Positions 60,043-64,000 of a DNA stretch of 64,000 bases are shown here, piece after piece. Origin of the DNA: Clostridiales bacterium (GTDB lineage: Bacteria; Bacillota; Clostridia; Lachnospirales; Lachnospiraceae); the NCBI GenBank assembly GCA_018365455.1, contig JAGZJZ010000024.1, positions 40,903 to 104,902 on the forward strand, given 5' to 3'. Each line of letters opens with the position of its first letter. Positions within the stretch are counted from its first letter, which is position 1. Made by a program: the position numbers and the translations under genes. Below the pieces are notes generated by a model that made no database searches, had not been told where the DNA came from, and was given only the letters and a program-made list of their open reading frames with translations.

Positions 60043-60089
60043 TTGACATTCCCCTTTCATCCGGCTATACTGTTTATATTACAAATGTA
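60043..60089 (+). promoter_or_regulatory. blaI-blaR1 promoter with BlaI/MecI-type operator
   Basis: TTGACA (60043-60048), 17-base spacer, TATACT (60066-60071). TACA-AA-TGTA (60080-60089) lies over the transcription start, matching the TACA/TGTA dyad bound by BlaI/MecI repressors. Confidence 0.82.
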
Positions 60090-60109
60090 GTATCTAAGGA
60101 GGATCATTC

Positions 60110-60502
60110 ATGAAAAAATTACCGCAAATATCCGAGGCTGAATATGAAGTGATGAAAATAGTATGGAAATATGCACCGATCAGTACCAACGAAGTTACGG
60201 ATAAGCTGACTAAGACTACTACCTGGAGTCCAAAAACAATTCAAACATTATTAAAACGGCTGGTTCAAAAAGAAGCTTTAACCTATGAAAAAGAGAGCCG
60301 TGTTTTTGTATATACACCACTGGTTCAGGAGGACGAATATCTGGATCATGAAAATGATTCTTTCCTGAAACGGTTTTATAATGGAAATCTAACTTCTATG
60401 ATGACTAACTTCCTGGAAAAAGATAACTTATCTGAGGACGAAATCCAGGATCTGCAAAATCTGCTGAGGAAGAAATCCCTGAATGGAGGTACCCATGATT
60501 GA
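60110..60502 (+). CDS. blaI: BlaI/MecI-family transcriptional repressor
   Basis: 130 residues. N-terminal winged helix: LPQISEAEYEVMKIVWKYAPISTNEVTDKLTKTTTWSPKTIQTLLKRLVQKEALTYEKESRVFVYTPLV, then a helical dimerisation region with the segment cut during induction (NLTSMMTNFLEKD; BlaI is cut between Asn and Phe in this kind of stretch). Partner of the sensor protease encoded next, with 8 bases of overlap; probably autoregulated through the dyad at 60080-60089. Confidence 0.95.
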   Translation: MKKLPQISEAEYEVMKIVWKYAPISTNEVTDKLTKTTTWSPKTIQTLLKRLVQKEALTYEKESRVFVYTPLVQEDEYLDHENDSFLKRFYNGNLTSMMTNFLEKDNLSEDEIQDLQNLLRKKSLNGGTHD

Positions 60503-62294
60503 TACTCTTGGCATTCGCTTCTTAATCATCAGCGCAGCCATCTTAATATGTGTATCGGCGATCCTGCTGGTTAAGAAACTTTGCAAAAATCATCTATCTC
60601 TCAGGGTGCAGTATAATCTGTGGTTTTTACTGCTGATCATACTCGCATTGCCGTTTATCCCTGTAAGATCAGATGGGCCAAGCGTAATCTGGCAATGGCT
60701 TACGCAGTTTGGTGTTTCAAAAAATCCTGGGGGAACTGCCACCTTAGATACCGGTACCGCCGCAGCTGCTTCCACAGCCGCCAACTGGATGCAGGATTTT
60801 ACCATTTCCGTAAAGCATGAGACTCCCGCACTTGTAAATTATCTGCTTTTGTTTGTCTGGTGTGCAGGCATTTTAATCATGGCGGTATTGACACTGCATT
60901 CCCAGTTCAGGATCAGGCAGGTTATTCAATCTGCTCTTCCTGTGCAAAACAGTCAGGTAAAAAATATTTATAACGAATGTCGGGCTTTGATTGGCATCAA
61001 TAAAAATATACGCGTATACAGCAGCGCCTATATCCAGTCGCCAATTTCAGTAGGATTATTAAAACCCTGTATTGTACTACCAATCCAAATGATCTCCGGA
61101 TTGCAGGACAAGGATATCCGATTTATTCTGTTACACGAATTACAGCATTACAGGCACCGGGATATCGCGGTGAATTATCTGATGTGCCTTGCCCGGATCA
61201 TATACTGGTTTCATCCTCTGGTTTGGCTGGCACTAAAACAAATGCGAAATGACAGGGAAGTGGCATGCGACGCTGCCGTATTACGTACTATTGACGAAAA
61301 CAGTTACGCAGACTATGGTTATACCTTACTGAATTTCGCTGAAACGCTGTCTCACTCCTCATTCTCTTCAGAAGCAGGAATGGGCGGCACTAAAAAACAG
61401 ATTAAAATGCGCATTATTCATATTGCATCTTTTCACCCGGAAAGCAGATGGTTAAAGTTAAAGAGCATCCTGATATTTATTCTGGCTCTGTCTATGGTAA
61501 TTGGCAGTGCACCACTCCTTGCATTTGGTGCGGCAGCAGGCAATGCATATGAATTTCACAATACAAATGCTGAATATGAAGATCTCGGCTCCTATTTCCA
61601 GGATTATGAGGGCAGTTTCGTATTGTACGACCAAAATGCTGACTATTGGAATATTTATAACAAAGATGCAAGTTCCAAAAGAGTATCACCCGATTCCACT
61701 TATAAAATATATAGTGCCCTGTTTGGTTTGGAGTCCTGCAGCATCACACCAAAAGACTCCGCTATATCCTGGAATCATACTGAATATCCTTTTGCATCCT
61801 GGAATCAGGACCATAACCTGACTTCTGCTATGTCCAACTCGGTCAACTGGTACTTCCAGGCAGTAGACCAAAAAACAGGACTGCCGGCACTGCAAAACTA
61901 TATTCATAAAATTGCTTATGGAAACCAGGATCTTTCCGGTGGTATTTCCCGTTACTGGATGGAGTCATCCCTGAAGATTTCTCCAATCGAACAGGTGGAA
62001 CAGCTATCCGCCATGTATCGGAATGATCTGCAGTTTAAAGAGGAAAACATCCAGGCTGTTAAAAATGCACTTCATATATCCACTTCCTCAGGTACGGCTC
62101 TATATGGCAAAACAGGAACCGGCGATGTGGACGGTAAAAATGTAAATGGGTGGTTTATCGGATTTGTGGAAAAAGACGGCAATCCTTACTTCTTTGCCAC
62201 AAATATTCAAGGAGAGGATTTTGCAAACGGAAGTATGGCTAGTAAAATCACACTGGAGATACTAAAATCCAAGAATTTGTATGTTGAAGAATGA
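60495..62294 (+). CDS. blaR1: BlaR1/MecR1-type M56 peptidase with a penicillin-binding sensor domain
   Basis: 599 residues. Four N-terminal membrane helices surround a zinc protease (HELQHYRH near 214-221, with HPLVWLALKQMRNDREVACD). After a fourth helix (about 315-340), the outside sensor resembles class D beta-lactamases: STYK with the acylated Ser near 401, SNSVNW, YGNQDLSGG and KTGTG (about 538). Beta-lactam acylation activates the protease and relieves BlaI repression. The ATG at 60495 has GGAGG 5 bases upstream. No beta-lactamase or PBP gene follows here, so the regulated targets are elsewhere or the pair controls itself. Confidence 0.93.
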   Translation: MIDTLGIRFLIISAAILICVSAILLVKKLCKNHLSLRVQYNLWFLLLIILALPFIPVRSDGPSVIWQWLTQFGVSKNPGGTATLDTGTAAAASTAANWMQDFTISVKHETPALVNYLLLFVWCAGILIMAVLTLHSQFRIRQVIQSALPVQNSQVKNIYNECRALIGINKNIRVYSSAYIQSPISVGLLKPCIVLPIQMISGLQDKDIRFILLHELQHYRHRDIAVNYLMCLARIIYWFHPLVWLALKQMRNDREVACDAAVLRTIDENSYADYGYTLLNFAETLSHSSFSSEAGMGGTKKQIKMRIIHIASFHPESRWLKLKSILIFILALSMVIGSAPLLAFGAAAGNAYEFHNTNAEYEDLGSYFQDYEGSFVLYDQNADYWNIYNKDASSKRVSPDSTYKIYSALFGLESCSITPKDSAISWNHTEYPFASWNQDHNLTSAMSNSVNWYFQAVDQKTGLPALQNYIHKIAYGNQDLSGGISRYWMESSLKISPIEQVEQLSAMYRNDLQFKEENIQAVKNALHISTSSGTALYGKTGTGDVDGKNVNGWFIGFVEKDGNPYFFATNIQGEDFANGSMASKITLEILKSKNLYVEE

Positions 62295-62297
62295 GAT

Positions 62298-62332
62298 AAA
62301 AGGTCTGTCTTGCATTTCCGACAGACCTTTTT
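62298..62332 (+). terminator. Terminator after blaR1
   Basis: AAAAGGTCTGTC, 10-base loop, GACAGACCTTTTT. Confidence 0.93.
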
Positions 62333-62353
62333 GGTTCACCTGTTCTTACTTAT

Positions 62354-63280
62354 TCACTTCCAATATTTTATCAAATATTCTTCTGCTACGTCTTTCTGCA
62401 ATTTGAATTTTTCGATAAGTTTGTTTCGAGTCTCATCTTTTGAAATTTTGATTTCCTGGCAAAGCTCAATAAATGCTTTCATACCTTCTTTTTTTCCTTC
62501 CTTTTTTCCTTCTATAATTCCCTCTTCCCTACCCTCTTCACGCAGCGATTTTGAATAAAGATTTTCATCAAATTCTGTTAAGATCACATTTAACACCTCG
62601 CTTCTGTTTTTTTGCAGAATATCTTTTAATATTTCCTTTTGTATACATATTTCAATCGCACAATTTACTGCTGTTTCTATTTTATCACACTTATTCAAGT
62701 ATTCTCTAATTATCCTGATAAAATATGCATATTCCTTTAGTTTTCTGCATTTCTCCATTAAGTCTAAATTATGGCCGTAATTAATGTTGAGCATAACTGC
62801 TATGCATTCTACTGCTGGCTGTGCGACCTTCTCCTGGGGATAAAACAACTCCGTGAGTCTGATTTCTTTCCTGTCCGGTTCTTCATCACTACCATTGTAA
62901 AAAACAATATATTGTGGTACTGGGAGTTTGATTTTTGTTGATCCATATATATTTATGTTATTTATCAGAATATATTTGCGATATAACTCCGCAAAATATA
63001 CCAGCCCCCTCAATGCCATATTAGGATTAAAAGAACTTTGATGTTCATACAAGTTCATAATATCATCAATAATAAAGGAAAGATCATTTTTCATTCCCAG
63101 ATATACTACATCCTCTAATGTGGTAATTTCTAATTCATTTGGATTGCCGTACTGTGTACCGTTGATTGCATTATATAGATCCAGCAAATCTTGCTTTTCT
63201 TTAAATATACATCTGAATAAGCGGTCTTTATAGTTTCTATTGACATGACCTGTTATATGATTTCTATTGGATTTATCCAT
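62354..63280 (-). CDS. Rpn-family PD-(D/E)XK recombination-promoting nuclease/putative transposase
   Basis: 308 residues. NRNYKDRLFRCIFKEKQDLLDLYNAINGTQY begins the Rpn domain; the nuclease core is DLSFIIDDIMNLYEHQSSFNPNMALRGLVYFAELYRKYI (D...E-x-Q pattern, about 75-105). The C-terminus has a Glu/Gly/Lys helix (REEGREEGIIEGKKEGKKEG) common in these proteins. Rpn proteins are DNA endonucleases that promote RecA-independent recombination and often occur in many diverged copies. GGAGGT precedes the ATG at 63280; a longer frame start upstream has no ribosome binding site. Richer in AT than its neighbours. Confidence 0.88.
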   Translation of the reverse strand: MDKSNRNHITGHVNRNYKDRLFRCIFKEKQDLLDLYNAINGTQYGNPNELEITTLEDVVYLGMKNDLSFIIDDIMNLYEHQSSFNPNMALRGLVYFAELYRKYILINNINIYGSTKIKLPVPQYIVFYNGSDEEPDRKEIRLTELFYPQEKVAQPAVECIAVMLNINYGHNLDLMEKCRKLKEYAYFIRIIREYLNKCDKIETAVNCAIEICIQKEILKDILQKNRSEVLNVILTEFDENLYSKSLREEGREEGIIEGKKEGKKEGMKAFIELCQEIKISKDETRNKLIEKFKLQKDVAEEYLIKYWK

Positions 63281-63444
63281 TAATATACCTCCATTATACA
63301 CTTTTTTTTCAACTACGCAACATTCTAATTCCTTCTGTCTTCTGTGTATAAATGAAAGATAATGACCAGCGTGTATTTGTTTTGTTATAACTATGTATAA
63401 TTTCAAGCGATACTTGAACACATTTTGAAACTGTATTTGACACC

Positions 63445-63633
63445 ATGCTGTACTAACTGGTTTCGGGCAGTAGTACAACGTTGTTCAAATAATTGAGCAC
63501 TACACACAGGATATTCGTATCAGGGAATTCGAACTATTCTGCAAGTGTAGCGGGCTACTTCAAAGAATAGCTCGGATTTCCTGGTGCAGATAGCCGAAGT
63601 GTATTGCTTGGTTATTTGTGCAATGCTGTACTA
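63445..63633. repeat. Possible family C-related element flanked by 11-bp direct repeats
   Basis: ATGCTGTACTA occurs at 63445-63455 and 63623-63633. Between them: TTCAAATAA (about 63483) opposite TTATTTG (63612-63618), GGGAATTCG, GTAGCGGGCTAC and GTGCAGATAG, words shared with the long family C copies. The rest of the 63281-64000 gap is AT-rich and has no recognised gene. Confidence 0.45.
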
Positions 63634-63935
63634 GCGTTGTAATAAGATAAGCGGAATCTTTGCAGGGCAACGCCATTTCATATATTTAACTGCTAATCAT
63701 TTCCTTTCTTTCTCTTCTGTAGATAAACATCTTTTTCTCATAAAATGGGATTATATGGTCGAAATGACCAGAACTGAAATTATTTGTAGATATTAATACT
63801 ATAGCACACTCATTTCATTTTAGCAATATACTAAATTGCAAATATCAACATTACTTCAACACTCACCAATTTAAAAAAAGACAAATCTTCCATGAAGACC
63901 TGTCAATGGCATCAACCAGTTTTTAAACGATGCGT

Positions 63936-63974
63936 AATAGGATCTGATACAATGCGTATTAGATCCTATTTTTT
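63936..63974 (+). terminator. Terminator-like hairpin near the right edge
   Basis: AATAGGATCT, 15-base loop, AGATCCTATT, then TTTT. No plus-strand gene is seen directly before it. Confidence 0.6.
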
Positions 63975-64000
63975 GTTCAAATTGTAGTATGGTAAAAATT

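Noticed and set aside
1..64000. CRISPR arrays, tRNA and rRNA genes, prophage, complete insertion sequences
   Set aside because: No regularly spaced direct repeats, cloverleaf or rRNA-like sequence, phage structural genes or transposase were found; the Rpn-family gene has no bounding terminal repeats that I can see.

Overview
The window looks like a chromosomal segment of a low-to-mid GC, spore-forming Firmicute, most likely of the Lachnospiraceae/Clostridia. Evidence: the order gpr-spoIIP-lepA / hemW / hrcA-grpE-dnaK-dnaJ, a minor alpha/beta-type SASP gene, GG-rich Shine-Dalgarno sites everywhere, sigma-A promoters of TTGACA-N17-TATAAT type, a CIRCE operator and an oxygen-independent (Cbi-type) cobalamin pathway. 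I do not commit to a genus. Several start codons are moved downstream of the longest reading frame because the ribosome binding site decides them (dnaJ, hemB, cbiD, cbiG, cbiF, cbiL, padR-linked DUF1700, rpsT and others).

Region 1 (1-23 kb). A truncated secreted protein at the left edge is followed by the HrcA/CIRCE-controlled hrcA-grpE-dnaK-dnaJ operon. Four genes for envelope or surface functions (SGNH-like, CHAP-domain, CotH-kinase-domain and SPFH proteins) and a small Arc-like protein sit inside the normally compact lepA-hemW-hrcA neighbourhood. Then come lepA, spoIIP, gpr, rpsT, holA, a SASP gene and a padR-DUF1700-DUF4097-pspC operon.

Region 2 (23-31 kb). An NdpA-like nucleoid protein, a TIGR01906 membrane protein, then hemA-hemC-cobA/hemD-hemB-hemL, which makes uroporphyrinogen III and precorrin-2. 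No heme-branch gene is present, so this set most plausibly feeds the corrin pathway.

Region 3 (32-54 kb). A marR-flavin-type oxidoreductase pair; a cobalamin-riboswitch-controlled cobalt importer operon cbiM-cbiN-cbiQ-cbiO::cbiK; an EamA transporter; a membrane-anchored glycerophosphodiesterase; and a second riboswitch operon read on the minus strand: cbiD::GNAT-cbiL-cbiF-cbiG-cbiH-cbiJ::E::T-cbiA-cbiB-cobD-cbiP-cbiC. Together these cover cobalt uptake, cobalt insertion, ring synthesis, amidation and aminopropanol attachment. Missing here are precorrin-2 dehydrogenase, the adenosyltransferase and the nucleotide-loop genes (cobU/cobS/cobT/cobC).

Region 4 (54-64 kb). An orphan eutP-eutS pair (ethanolamine use is B12-dependent), a glycerol-3-phosphate-dehydrogenase-like trio (FAD protein with BFD domain, pyridine nucleotide-disulfide-type FAD protein, DUF1667), an AlaX editing protein, a blaI-blaR1 sensor pair and an Rpn/PD-(D/E)XK family protein.

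The least ordinary content is non-coding. At least four families of short interspersed palindromic repeats lie in the gaps. One family sits inside the P2 arm of both cobalamin riboswitches; one has a hairpin whose arms differ between copies but stay paired; one supplies the ribosome binding site of genes next to it; and one small palindrome appears to have been inserted, with flanking 10-bp direct repeats, into the end of cbiF. No tRNA, rRNA, CRISPR array, prophage or complete insertion sequence was seen.
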